A stretch of DNA of 11,059 bases from positions 1 through 11,059 of the forward strand of contig CAVHXA010000061.1 in the NCBI GenBank assembly GCA_963639765.1, written 5' to 3'. The stretch's first letter is position 1, and each line of letters starts with the position of its first letter. Below the pieces are notes generated by a model. The model saw nothing but the letters and a program-made list of their open reading frames with translations. It made no database searches and had not been told where the DNA came from. The position numbers were made by a program, and so were the translations under genes. Shown here in pieces: positions 4,808-10,850 of the stretch. The stretch is from CAVHXA01 sp963639765 (GTDB taxonomy: Bacteria; Bacillota; Clostridia; Oscillospirales; Oscillospiraceae).

Positions 4808-5641
4808 ATGAGCAGAGGCTTCTACGTTAGAGAGCAAAAATATATCTGCGGCAAAGGTTACGCTACTGCATTAACGATGCGGGCAGACTTTTTTGAAGTG
4901 ACAGACACCGAACACAAGGCAACAACGAGAAAGAAGAGAGAACTGGCGACCAGCATAGCGAAAGAAGCGTACAACATGAAAGAATCGAGGCGGCATCTTG
5001 TACTGTTGCTCAATACGAATTTCCGACCGGGCGATTTTAGCGTAACGTTTACCTACGACAGCGAACATCACCCGGCACCGGACGACTTTGCAAGGGCTGA
5101 CAAGGACTTTACAAATGCAAAGAATCGTCTTTACCGCCTTTGCGACAAGAAAGGCATAGAACGACCGAAATGGGTCGTTGTGTCCGAATATTGCACAACG
5201 GATCAAGAGACCGGCAAAGTGCTTGGAAGGCACCATCATCATGTTGTTCTGCAGCACACGATCGGGCTGACCCGAGAAATGGTGGAGCAGATATGGAAAA
5301 TGGGACTTGTACGGTGCGAACCTCTGCATTTTGACCATGGCAGTATTGAAAGTCTCGCGATGTATATCACGAAAAACAAGAGATGCAAACGACGTTGGCG
5401 CCAAAGCAGAGGCTTGCAAGAGCCGCTCATGCCGCGACCGAATGACAGCAAGGTGAGCAGAAGCAAGCTGAAGCATATGTGCGAGAACTGCCTGGAAGAT
5501 CGCGACTTCTGGGAGAAGATGTACCCGGGGTATACTCTGCATCGGTGCGATGTTGCGATTACGGGGAATAATACCAGGCATTTAATCGTGAACTTGTACA
5601 GAAAGGACCTGATTTCCGTTACAGGAAACCGGAGAATTTAG
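4808..5641 (+). CDS. Rolling-circle replication initiator (HUH endonuclease Rep)
   Basis: The 277-aa protein shows the three ordered motifs of HUH single-strand endonucleases: motif 1 DFSVTFTYD (76-84), motif 2 GRHHHHVVLQ (140-149) with the metal-binding histidines, and motif 3 SLAMYITKN (182-190) with candidate catalytic Y186 and K189. Around them are the long helix ADKDFTNAKNRLYRLCDKKG, the WKMGLV segment and RRWRQSRGLQEP, all reminiscent of microvirus VP4-like and gut-phage replication-associated proteins. It would nick one strand of the origin and stay covalently attached to the 5' end. One catalytic tyrosine is visible. ATG 4808 is favoured over GTG 4799 because of the AGAGG at 4793-4797. 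It is followed 2 bp later by a DUF1064-like nuclease gene. Confidence 0.85.
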   Translation: MSRGFYVREQKYICGKGYATALTMRADFFEVTDTEHKATTRKKRELATSIAKEAYNMKESRRHLVLLLNTNFRPGDFSVTFTYDSEHHPAPDDFARADKDFTNAKNRLYRLCDKKGIERPKWVVVSEYCTTDQETGKVLGRHHHHVVLQHTIGLTREMVEQIWKMGLVRCEPLHFDHGSIESLAMYITKNKRCKRRWRQSRGLQEPLMPRPNDSKVSRSKLKHMCENCLEDRDFWEKMYPGYTLHRCDVAITGNNTRHLIVNLYRKDLISVTGNRRI

Positions 5642-5643
5642 CG

Positions 5644-6174
5644 ATGTCTTTTCGTTTGGAACTGAACGACCTGCCGCCAAGGTACAGAGCGCAGGCCGAG
5701 GCGCAGATTGCATCGCAAGGAAGGAAGGCGCCCGGCGGAACAAAGACGGAAATCGAAAGTGCAATAAAAACCGCGAGAAAACTGAATAAAGAGTTTGACA
5801 GCAAGGGCGAGTATGATTTTTACGTGGGTGAGGTGCTGCCGGGACTGCAATCCGGTGAGATCATCAAGGCAATGCCGCACGTTGCCTTTGCTCTGTTGCC
5901 GGAAAAGGATTTTTGCGGCATTCGATTGCCAGCGGCGCGCTACACGGCTGACTATGTGCTTGTGTATGCCAATGGGACGGTTGAAGTTGTTGAAATTAAG
6001 TCAAAATTCACCCGGCGGCAACAGAGAGACTATATCTACCGCCGCAGGCTTTTTGTTGACCTGATCGCAGAACCGCGGGGCTATGTGTTCCGGGAAATCA
6101 TCACCCCAGACACAAAAAGCGAAGAAAAAGAGTGGAAACGTCTTGCAAAACAGACAGAGAGGGGTACGCTATGA
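5644..6174 (+). CDS. DUF1064-type phage nuclease (PD-(D/E)XK fold)
   Basis: The 176-aa product has an N-terminal basic extension and then the family's core: SKGEYDFYVGEVLPGL (53-68), hydrophobic strands, the conserved turn YTADYVLVYANG (100-111) with D103, and VEVVEIKSK (113-121) with E117 and K119 of the PD-(D/E)XK signature. RQQRDYIYRRRLF follows. DUF1064 proteins are small phage endonucleases thought to act as Holliday-junction or branched-DNA resolvases. Its place directly behind Rep, with a 2-bp gap, supports a role in resolving replication or recombination intermediates. It ends with an ATGA overlap to the next gene. Catalysis is inferred from motif only. Confidence 0.8.
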   Translation: MSFRLELNDLPPRYRAQAEAQIASQGRKAPGGTKTEIESAIKTARKLNKEFDSKGEYDFYVGEVLPGLQSGEIIKAMPHVAFALLPEKDFCGIRLPAARYTADYVLVYANGTVEVVEIKSKFTRRQQRDYIYRRRLFVDLIAEPRGYVFREIITPDTKSEEKEWKRLAKQTERGTL

Positions 6175-6794
6175 GCAAAAGTAAAGCAAGAATGCCGGCA
6201 TATTACCGCCAGAATATTCAGAATGCCGTTGTGCGTCAAATCAACCTGGGGCGTAACAAGAAGGCGGTAACTTTGAACCGCGAGGCGATCGGACAGGTTG
6301 TATCGTACTGTTTTGTAGCAGCGGCTCATGACATTCTTGATTTTGACGCGGGGAATGCTGCGGTGCTGACTGTGAAGATGAACAACGCAGCGGAACGGTA
6401 CATGCTGGACAGAGAAAAATATAAAGCAAGAAAAGCACGCATTTTCCTGGAACAGCGCACGGAACCGCTGATGCTGGAAAAATTTCTGCTCCCTGCGGGA
6501 AAACTGGGCAAGACGGCAAACGAACGCGAGATACTTGCCGAACGCAGAGATGCAGCGGACATGGTGTCGAGATATTGCGTGGAGGCTTTGCACGATATGG
6601 GCTTCACCGTGGAGCAAATCGCTGCAGTGATGCGTGAGACAAGGTCAAACTTTGACCAGTTTTTAGGCTGGTCGGAAGACGGTGAAGAAGTTGCATATGA
6701 AAAACTGCGACGCGTTGTAGAAGATATTTATGGCGTAGGAGCCATGGTAGAACATGTTGATGGGCAAGGACCTATCTTTGGCGCAGAATTTTGA
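6171..6794 (+). CDS. 207-aa phage protein related to the 196-aa gene at 2634
   Basis: The ATG at 6171 overlaps the preceding stop (ATGA) and has GAGAGGGG upstream; an earlier in-frame GTG at 6132 lies inside the nuclease gene and is less likely. The protein seems to be built of two similar helical halves: VVSYCFVAAAHDILDF (43-58) resembles MVSRYCVEALHDMGF (131-145). The second half ends in NFDQFLGWSEDGEEVAYEKL (160-179), almost the same motif as in the protein at 2634. No enzymatic motif is visible. It may be a structural or regulatory protein of the replication module. The last residues, HVDGQGPIFGAEF, are poorly structured. Confidence 0.7.
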   Translation: MSKSKARMPAYYRQNIQNAVVRQINLGRNKKAVTLNREAIGQVVSYCFVAAAHDILDFDAGNAAVLTVKMNNAAERYMLDREKYKARKARIFLEQRTEPLMLEKFLLPAGKLGKTANEREILAERRDAADMVSRYCVEALHDMGFTVEQIAAVMRETRSNFDQFLGWSEDGEEVAYEKLRRVVEDIYGVGAMVEHVDGQGPIFGAEF

Positions 6795-6809
6795 CACTGG
6801 AGGATGATG

Positions 6810-7331
6810 ATGAAGATACATGATGCGGAAACGGTTCTGAAGTACTGCGCGGACATACCGTGCCGCATTGCGATTATAAATCAAAGCCAAAGAGAGCTGG
6901 AGGACGAAACAGATACGCTGCACGGCGTTGCTATGGACGGGATGCCAAAAAGCGGAGTCCCCGGCGATGCGGTTTGCTCCATGGCGTGTAAAATGGTGGA
7001 TTTGGGAATCGGAGACCGGCTGCGTGAACTTGAAGAGCAAAAAAGGATTTTGCGATCTGACTGGGCGACCATTCAGAGACAAATTGATAGACTGCCAAGT
7101 GTGCACAATTTGATTTTGTCCGGTTACTACATTGAGCACAAAAAATGGGACAAAATCGGGGATAAAATAAACTATAGCGTCCGTCACATGAAACGGCTGC
7201 GGAACGTTGCACTTGCTATGTTCGGGAACTGCCTGGAAAGCCTGCCGGAATGCGGCGCGATAGTATCGCGCGCGTATAATGCGAACTGTCAGACGATGCG
7301 AGACACACAGAGCGTAGGCGACGGCGTTTGA
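6810..7331 (+). CDS. ArpU/RinA-like late-transcription regulator
   Basis: Three consecutive ATGs (6804, 6807, 6810) follow GGAGG (6799-6803); the last has proper spacing and gives MKIHDAETVL. The 173-aa protein carries the family sign DGMPKSGVPGD (43-53), a helical region RLRELEEQKRI and a C-terminal sigma-4-like helix-turn-helix, IEHKKWDKIGDKINYSVRHM (108-127) continuing KRLRNVALAMFG. Known relatives (ArpU, RinA, DUF1492-type proteins) sit at the end of the early region of Firmicutes phages and switch on late genes. Here it is the last gene before the terminator at 7440, so the expected packaging genes are missing to its right. Confidence 0.75.
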   Translation: MKIHDAETVLKYCADIPCRIAIINQSQRELEDETDTLHGVAMDGMPKSGVPGDAVCSMACKMVDLGIGDRLRELEEQKRILRSDWATIQRQIDRLPSVHNLILSGYYIEHKKWDKIGDKINYSVRHMKRLRNVALAMFGNCLESLPECGAIVSRAYNANCQTMRDTQSVGDGV

Positions 7332-7439
7332 CTATACGAGAGAGCGACTGACGAGTCCTTGCGCGAATACGCTTCCATGATTATGTGTAAGGCTGCGAGG
7401 AAAACAAACACGAATCTGCTGAAATATGAGTATCGAGGC
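7332..7439. other. Short intergenic stretch, nothing identified
   Basis: There are 108 bp between the regulator gene and the terminator. A 27-codon frame from 7378 lacks a ribosome binding site and runs into the terminator stem. CTGACGAG at about 7350 resembles part of a hammerhead core, but the rest of the core is absent. No feature is called. Confidence 0.5.
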
Positions 7440-7482
7440 AACAAATTACCCGGCGGGTGAATAACCTGCCGGGTAATTTGTT
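7440..7482. terminator. Strong bidirectional terminator between convergent genes
   Basis: AACAAATTACCCGGCGGGT (7440-7458) pairs with ACCTGCCGGGTAATTTGTT (7464-7482) over 19 bp (one G-U) around the 5-nt loop GAATA. The outer part is A/T-rich on both sides of a GC core, so the RNA from either strand ends in U-rich sequence. It separates the plus-strand phage run from the minus-strand module. The stop codon of the minus gene (7482-7484) touches the arm. Confidence 0.85.
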
Positions 7483-7892
7483 TACATGCTTCGTTTCTGC
7501 GTTTCGTTTGGCTTTTCGTTGTCGGGCGGTGCGTTTCGCTTCAGGATGATTTGGGGCTCATCCGGATCGCGTCCGTCGTCGATGCGGTTTTGCGTGATTT
7601 CGTCCAGCAGACCGGGCGGAAAGCCGTTTTTGTCAAGTGGACCATCATAACCCGAAAAATCGACAATATCCACGCAAGGCGGCCGAGGCAGCGTTTTGTA
7701 GTACTGCCCTTTTTCGTAGTTTACATCTGTAACTCCGTCGTACCAGCCAAGATCGCCGTGTTCGTCGCAGACCGCCACCATTGCATCATAGGCTTGCGTT
7801 TCGGTAAGTCCGTCGAACGTCAGGCGCGCTCCGTCCGAAAACTCAGCTACCAGACGCCACGGCGCAAAGAATGCGATTTCGTTGTCGTCCAT
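7482..7892 (-). CDS. 136-aa acidic protein, unknown function
   Basis: The start at 7892 gives MDDNEIAFFAPWRLVAEFSD and has a perfect AGGAGG 5 nt upstream (7897-7902 on the plus strand); the frame stays open to 7949 but that part is A/T-rich leader. The N-terminal half reads as a small alpha/beta domain (LVAEFSDGARLTFDGLTETQ, then AYDAMVAVCDEHGDLGWYDG), and the C-terminal half is acidic and proline-rich with QIILKRNAPPDNEKP at the end. Proteins with this start are seen in accessory parts of Clostridia mobile elements, without assigned function. It has its own promoter and is the last gene before the terminator. Confidence 0.7.
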   Translation of the reverse strand: MDDNEIAFFAPWRLVAEFSDGARLTFDGLTETQAYDAMVAVCDEHGDLGWYDGVTDVNYEKGQYYKTLPRPPCVDIVDFSGYDGPLDKNGFPPGLLDEITQNRIDDGRDPDEPQIILKRNAPPDNEKPNETQKRSM

Positions 7893-7916
7893 AATGCCTC
7901 CTTTTGTTAAATTAAA

Positions 7917-7951
7917 TTGCAATTTTGATTTTGCATTTCGCTTTTGCATTT
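7917..7951. repeat. Three TTGCA-type direct repeats in the leader
   Basis: TTTTGCATTT occurs at 7929-7938 and 7942-7951, and a third, diverged copy TTGCAATTTT at 7917-7926, with a period of 13-14 bp. They lie just downstream of the predicted transcription start of the 136-aa gene, a position where a repressor could bind. They may also be simple A/T-rich sequence. Confidence 0.35.
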
Positions 7952-7960
7952 TGCTCTTGT

Positions 7961-7989
7961 AGCATAGCAGGTGATACAGCCGAATGCAA
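7961..7989 (-). promoter_or_regulatory. Sigma-A-type promoter for the 136-aa gene
   Basis: On the minus strand TTGCAT (7984-7989) and TATGCT (7961-7966) are separated by exactly 17 bp, and TGC directly before the -10 box gives an extended -10. Transcription would start near 7955 and leave a leader of about 60 nt before the start codon at 7892. Confidence 0.6.
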
Positions 7990-7991
7990 GT

Positions 7992-8261
7992 TTAAGCTTC
8001 ATCAAAATGCGATACAGTGCGTCGGGATAATGCGAAGGCAATAGCGGGCACATCGTCGTCTGTTTCACTGCGGGACTTGATAGCCTCGGCGATTCGTGCG
8101 AGATCGTCTACCGTGATGCCTCCCGACTTACGGCTTGCCTCGGCCGCGCCGTTTAGTATCATGTCGTACTCCTCACAGGTTGCCCGGGTGCAATATTGGT
8201 TGGCAATGCAAGCATAGCGGACAGCCTCGGCGTCCAGAATGCGTGTTTCTTTCAGCTTCAT
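7992..8261 (-). CDS. 89-aa protein of mobile-element type, unknown function
   Basis: The start MKLKETRILDAEAVRYACIA is fixed by AAAGGAG a few bases upstream (about 8268-8274 on the plus strand). The central pattern NQYCTRATCEEYDMILNGA, with its cysteines and the CEEY motif, is familiar from small proteins in conjugative and phage-like elements of Clostridia. A helical part (ITVDDLARIAEAIKSRS) and an acidic/basic tail follow. Function is unknown. It follows repeat A and precedes the promoter-carrying gap, so it may be the last cistron of the long minus-strand transcript. Confidence 0.7.
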   Translation of the reverse strand: MKLKETRILDAEAVRYACIANQYCTRATCEEYDMILNGAAEASRKSGGITVDDLARIAEAIKSRSETDDDVPAIAFALSRRTVSHFDEA

Positions 8262-8295
8262 GTTTCACTCTCCTTTTTTTGTTTCAATTTTTGTT

Positions 8296-8358
8296 CGCCT
8301 TTTTGGCGTGGGATAGGGTTGCTTTGCGCGGTGCAGCCCTTCAAAGTGTCCGATTTCG
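8296..8358 (-). repeat. Intergenic cassette repeat, copy A
   Basis: On the minus strand it starts at the stop codon of the Ala/Pro-tailed gene and reads CGAAATCGGACACTTTGAAG, then GGGCTGCACCGCGCAAAGC, then AACCCTATCCC and the small hairpin CGCC-AAAAA-GGCG. 8296-8352 matches copy B (8755-8811) at all positions but one. The A-rich leader and ribosome binding site of the 89-aa gene follow. Confidence 0.8.
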
Positions 8359-8736
8359 TCAAGCCAAAAGCGCGGCGGCCAAACTGCCAAAATCAAGCTG
8401 CTGCGCAATCTCCACAGGTGCCGGGGCAGCTTCTACTGGGGCAACCTCTACCGGTGCAGCTTCTACCAGAGTTGGCAAAAACTGCTTGCGGAGTTTATTG
8501 ACCTCATCCGCCATATAGGCGGCGTATGTTGACATAAAGGCGGCGGCCTCTCTGTCACTCGCAACGAGATCTTCGCGGTACTCGTTGAATTTTTCAAGAA
8601 GGCGCTTAAAGCAATATTCTTTGCAGCTGTCAAAAGCGGAAGCGTACTTGCTTATAAACGCTCGGACTTTTTCGTTGTCGTTGTGGTCGCACAGCCAGAT
8701 ATAAACGCCGTTAAAATCAGCAGTAAAGGCGGCCAT
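8359..8736 (-). CDS. 125-aa helical protein with Ala/Pro/Val-rich tail
   Basis: The product begins MAAFTADFNGVYIWLCDHND and is helical and charged to about residue 90 (KVRAFISKYASAFDSCKEYC, EKFNEYREDLVASDREAAA). It then switches to the low-complexity stretch VEAAPVEVAPVEAAPAPVE and ends IAQQLDFGSLAAALLA. The linker-plus-hydrophobic tail looks like a flexible tether with a terminal docking or degradation-type peptide. The same tail, with two changes, occurs as an orphan fragment at 10777-10845. The start codon lies 8 bp from an N gap, so the ribosome binding site is not visible and an earlier start cannot be excluded. Confidence 0.65.
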   Translation of the reverse strand: MAAFTADFNGVYIWLCDHNDNEKVRAFISKYASAFDSCKEYCFKRLLEKFNEYREDLVASDREAAAFMSTYAAYMADEVNKLRKQFLPTLVEAAPVEVAPVEAAPAPVEIAQQLDFGSLAAALLA

Positions 8737-8744
8737 ATTGATAT

Positions 8745-8754
8745 NNNNNNNNNN
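8745..8754. other. Scaffold gap (10 N) at a repeat boundary
   Basis: Ten N residues of unknown true length separate the start of the Ala/Pro-tailed gene from repeat copy B. Because copy B is nearly identical to copy A, the assembly probably broke here on the repeat. The leader of the Ala/Pro-tailed gene is missing. Confidence 0.9.
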
Positions 8755-8821
8755 CGCCTTTTTGGCGTGGGATAGGGTTGCTTTGCGCGGTGCAGCCCTT
8801 CAAAGCGTCCGTTATGCCAAA
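8755..8821 (-). repeat. Intergenic cassette repeat, copy B
   Basis: It starts right after the stop codon of the 28-aa gene and contains the same core as copy A (56 of 57 positions identical over 8755-8811), including the GGGCTGC...GCAACCC imperfect stem and the CGCC-AAAAA-GGCG hairpin. Its far end is cut by the N gap. Confidence 0.8.
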
Positions 8822-8908
8822 TCAAAAGGGAATCTTGAAGCACTTGAATATATAGCCGGTGAACATTCCGATGAGAAACCAGATGCCGGCGGTTTGCTGT
8901 AAATCCAT
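8822..8908 (-). CDS. 28-aa single-span membrane peptide
   Basis: On the minus strand an ATG at 8908, preceded by AAAGGAG at good distance, opens a frame coding MDLQQTAGIWFLIGMFTGYI and then FKCFKIPF before a TGA. The middle is one hydrophobic helix with a GxxxG-like GMFTG, followed by a basic, amphipathic end, so a cytoplasmic C-terminus is predicted. It is flanked by repeat copies B and C, exactly like the larger genes here, which supports its being a real gene. Possible roles are a toxin-like or regulatory membrane peptide; none is shown. Confidence 0.6.
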   Translation of the reverse strand: MDLQQTAGIWFLIGMFTGYIFKCFKIPF

Positions 8909-8927
8909 TTTTTAACACTCCTTTGCT

Positions 8928-9032
8928 GTTTCGTGATGTGAACCGTTCGGGATTTCCGAACGGTTGCCCCGGCGGGGGCAGATGGGGCGGGGCTGCTTTA
9001 CGGTGCTTGCCCTGCCAGAGTATCCGTTTTCG
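8928..9032 (-). repeat. Intergenic cassette repeat, copy C (with inserted hairpin)
   Basis: It begins at the stop codon of the methyltransferase gene and shares with copy D the blocks GATACTCTGGCAGGGC, AAAGCAGCCCCGCCCCATC, a GCCCC/GGGGC hairpin and ATCACGAAAC. It differs by carrying an extra perfect hairpin, AACCGTTCGG-GATTT-CCGAACGGTT on the plus strand (8941-8965), between the two last blocks. Confidence 0.7.
8941..8979. terminator. Tandem hairpins within repeat copy C
   Basis: AACCGTTCGG (8941-8950) and CCGAACGGTT (8956-8965) form a perfect 10-bp stem with a 5-nt loop. Next to it GCCCC (8966-8970) and GGGGC (8975-8979) form a 5-bp stem with a 4-nt loop. No T run follows in either direction, so termination would be inefficient; a role in mRNA processing between cistrons is also possible. 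Confidence 0.45.
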
Positions 9033-10674
9033 TTATGCGTTCAGCTGTAAGAAGGTGGATTTCGTGGGGATCAGGTGTCGGGTGAGGGTGTCGGTGTAGC
9101 TTTCCTCACCCTCGAAGCTGTCTACCACCTTCCGATCAGCGGCGGGCATATCGTGATAGCCCTTTTTGCCGTAGGACGGGGGCAGCCAACCCCTTTTCTG
9201 GCTGGCGTAGAGGTTGAAGGACTTCAAAACGTCCTCGTTGGTGAACTCGATGTGGCAGGTGCCCTTTTTGTAAAACGTGGCAGTGAAGTAGTGAAGCTGG
9301 ATCTTCTGGCTCTGCCCGGCCTGCTCTGCGGCTTTCAGGGCTGCCCGGAGTTCATCGCCATTGTACTTCTGGCCGTTGGTGTCCAGGTAGTGCAGCACCC
9401 GCTCGATCTGAGAAAGTGCGCTTTCTACGCGCCAAGACGGTTCAAACCTGCCGGACCAGTCACTAAAGGCACAGCAGCGGAAAATGACCTTTTTGCCGAC
9501 CTTGTAAGCCTCGTTTGTGCGCCAGCCGTTGTAATAGTGGATGTTCTTTGAATACTCGGAGCAGTAGTGAAGGTTTGTCCAGCTGTCGAACAGCCCGACT
9601 ATTTCATCTTCGACACCCTGCACGATGTTGGCGGACATTTCTTCCCGCACGGTCAAGATGTTGTAGGGGCTGAAATCGTAGTCGGAAAGCTCGGCGATTC
9701 GCGAGCGGTATCCGTTCTGCATATCGGTGGTGAGGTTGTCCCGGATTTGCGGCAGGTCAAATAGCTTTTCCCAGTACAGGGCGCGCAGGCGGCGGATCGC
9801 CTGGTTATAATCCCGGTTGAATGCAAGCACCTCGCTTTCCTCGTCGTCTGCCGTAGCGGAGGAAAACAGGGATTTGATCCCGTTGTACTCCTCGAAGATG
9901 CGGCGGATACCCTCAGCGGCGGCGTTGTACCGCTCAATGGCTGCCGTGATGGGGTCCGCAGATACCAGCGCGGCAACCTCGGGATTGGACTTTAGGCGTT
10001 CCGTGGTTTCGTGCTGCAATTCCAGGCGGATTTTGCTTACTGACTCCCGCTCGGGGATGTCTACCGACACAAGCGCAACCTCGACCCGGGCGGCGCGGCG
10101 GGCGTTTTTGAAAGCGTCCGGGATGTACTTCACTGTGGCGTTGAACTTTTCCAGCTGTGCCGCAAGCTCTTTTTGTTCGTTGGTGCAGGGGCTGCGGATC
10201 GTATTCGCGTTGAGCAGACAACGGATTTTGCCGCCGTCCTTCATCACGTCCAGGGCTTTGAGCNNNNNNNNNNGCTTTGAGCAGGTGGGCAGCCCCGGCG
10301 GAAAAAGGCGGGTTCATCACGATTGCCGCATACTTCTTGCAGGGGCGGAACGAAAAAAAATCGTCATGGACCACGCGGAAATCGTCTTTCTTGAGCTTCG
10401 CCCGGAGATCGCTGGAAAGCTCGATGCAGTCAAGATCGACCTTTTCCAGCTTGTCCAGATACTCCCGGCGGACCTTTCCCGTTTTGGGATCGTGGTAAAT
10501 GCCGCTCGCGGTGTGAATCTGGCGGGCAAGTGCCCCATCACCGGCGGACGGTTCTAGCACGGGGCTGGGGAAGCGGCGGAAGCCGTGGACTTCGGTTTCC
10601 AGGCTGTGGATCATCTCCCATGCCAGATTGTCCGGCGTGGGGTAGAAGTCCAGGGCATCGTTTGGCGTTGTCAT
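9033..10674 (-). CDS. Adenine DNA methyltransferase fused to DUF4942
   Basis: The start MTTPNDALDFYPTPDNLAWE (10674) follows AGAGG. The N-terminal part has the SAM-binding motif VLEPSAGDG (39-47), an acidic strand end DCIE (82-85) and the catalytic NPPF (121-124), typical of N6-adenine methyltransferases. The C-terminal part is a DUF4942 domain, with QAIRRLRALYWEKLFDLPQI, a YYNGWRTNEAYKVGKKVI signature and a conserved end region. Ten N residues at 10264-10273 interrupt it, but both sides end in the same 9 bases GCTTTGAGC. Merging them gives an uninterrupted 540-aa protein (LLKALDVMKDGG across the join). No restriction enzyme gene is visible, so it is probably an orphan methylase protecting the element. 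Confidence 0.85.
10264..10273. other. Artefactual scaffold gap inside the methyltransferase gene
   Basis: The sequence reads GCTTTGAGC, ten N, GCTTTGAGC. Collapsing the 9-bp overlap restores the reading frame, so the true sequence probably has no missing bases here and is 19 bp shorter than shown. Confidence 0.8.
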
Positions 10675-10692
10675 AATAAAACCTCTTTTCAC

Positions 10693-10776
10693 GTTTCGTG
10701 ATAGCCCCGGCGGGGCGATGGGGCGGGGCTGCTTTGAGCGGTGCAGCCCTGCTAGAGTGTCTGGGGCGGTTTCGTG
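10693..10776 (-). repeat. Intergenic cassette repeat, copy D
   Basis: It directly follows the stop codon of the orphan Ala/Pro tail and precedes the ribosome binding site of the methyltransferase gene. It contains the best form of the core hairpin: on the minus strand GGGCTGC-ACCGCTCAAA-GCAGCCC, a perfect 7-bp stem (10726-10749), then GCCCCGCCCCATCGCCCC and ATCACGAAAC. Copies A and B share the core stem, copy C the distal part. Confidence 0.75.
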
Positions 10777-10845
10777 TCATGCCAGCAGATCGGCGGCAAG
10801 GCTTGCAAAATCAAGCTGCTGCGCAATCTCCACAGGTGCCGGGCC
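10777..10845 (-). pseudogene. Orphan 3' end of a second Ala/Pro-tailed gene
   Basis: On the minus strand the frame PAPVEIAQQLDFASL-AADLLA, ending at the TGA at 10777-10779, matches the last 21 residues of the intact protein at 8359-8736. The DNA is identical over 38 bp (10806-10843 against 8388-8425). Upstream the similarity ends abruptly, an in-frame stop lies nine or so codons earlier and there is no start. The partial gene to its right ends only 5 bp away. This is a deletion or replacement remnant, still followed by repeat D like a normal cassette. Confidence 0.7.
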
Positions 10846-10850
10846 ACGGG

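Noticed and set aside
4627..4830. 67-aa basic ORF MAAGERGVKGRKQRAG... before Rep
   Set aside because: It crosses the 8-bp inverted repeat, is unusually basic and overlaps the Rep start. No good ribosome binding site is seen.
7345..7440. Hammerhead ribozyme: CTGACGAG followed later by GAGGAAAAC
   Set aside because: The stem II pairing does not place a G-C pair before GAAA and no stem III with a cleavage site was found. Only part of the core matches.
7378..7461. 27-aa ORF before the terminator
   Set aside because: There is no ribosome binding site and its end lies within the terminator stem.
8652..8918. 88-aa minus-strand ORF spanning the N gap, with a lipoprotein-like ISGCATTT
   Set aside because: It runs through unknown bases, repeat copy B and two other genes in different frames. 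The apparent lipobox is coincidental.
9075..9764. Long plus-strand ORFs opposite the DUF4942 domain
   Set aside because: They are antisense shadows of a well-supported GC-rich coding region.
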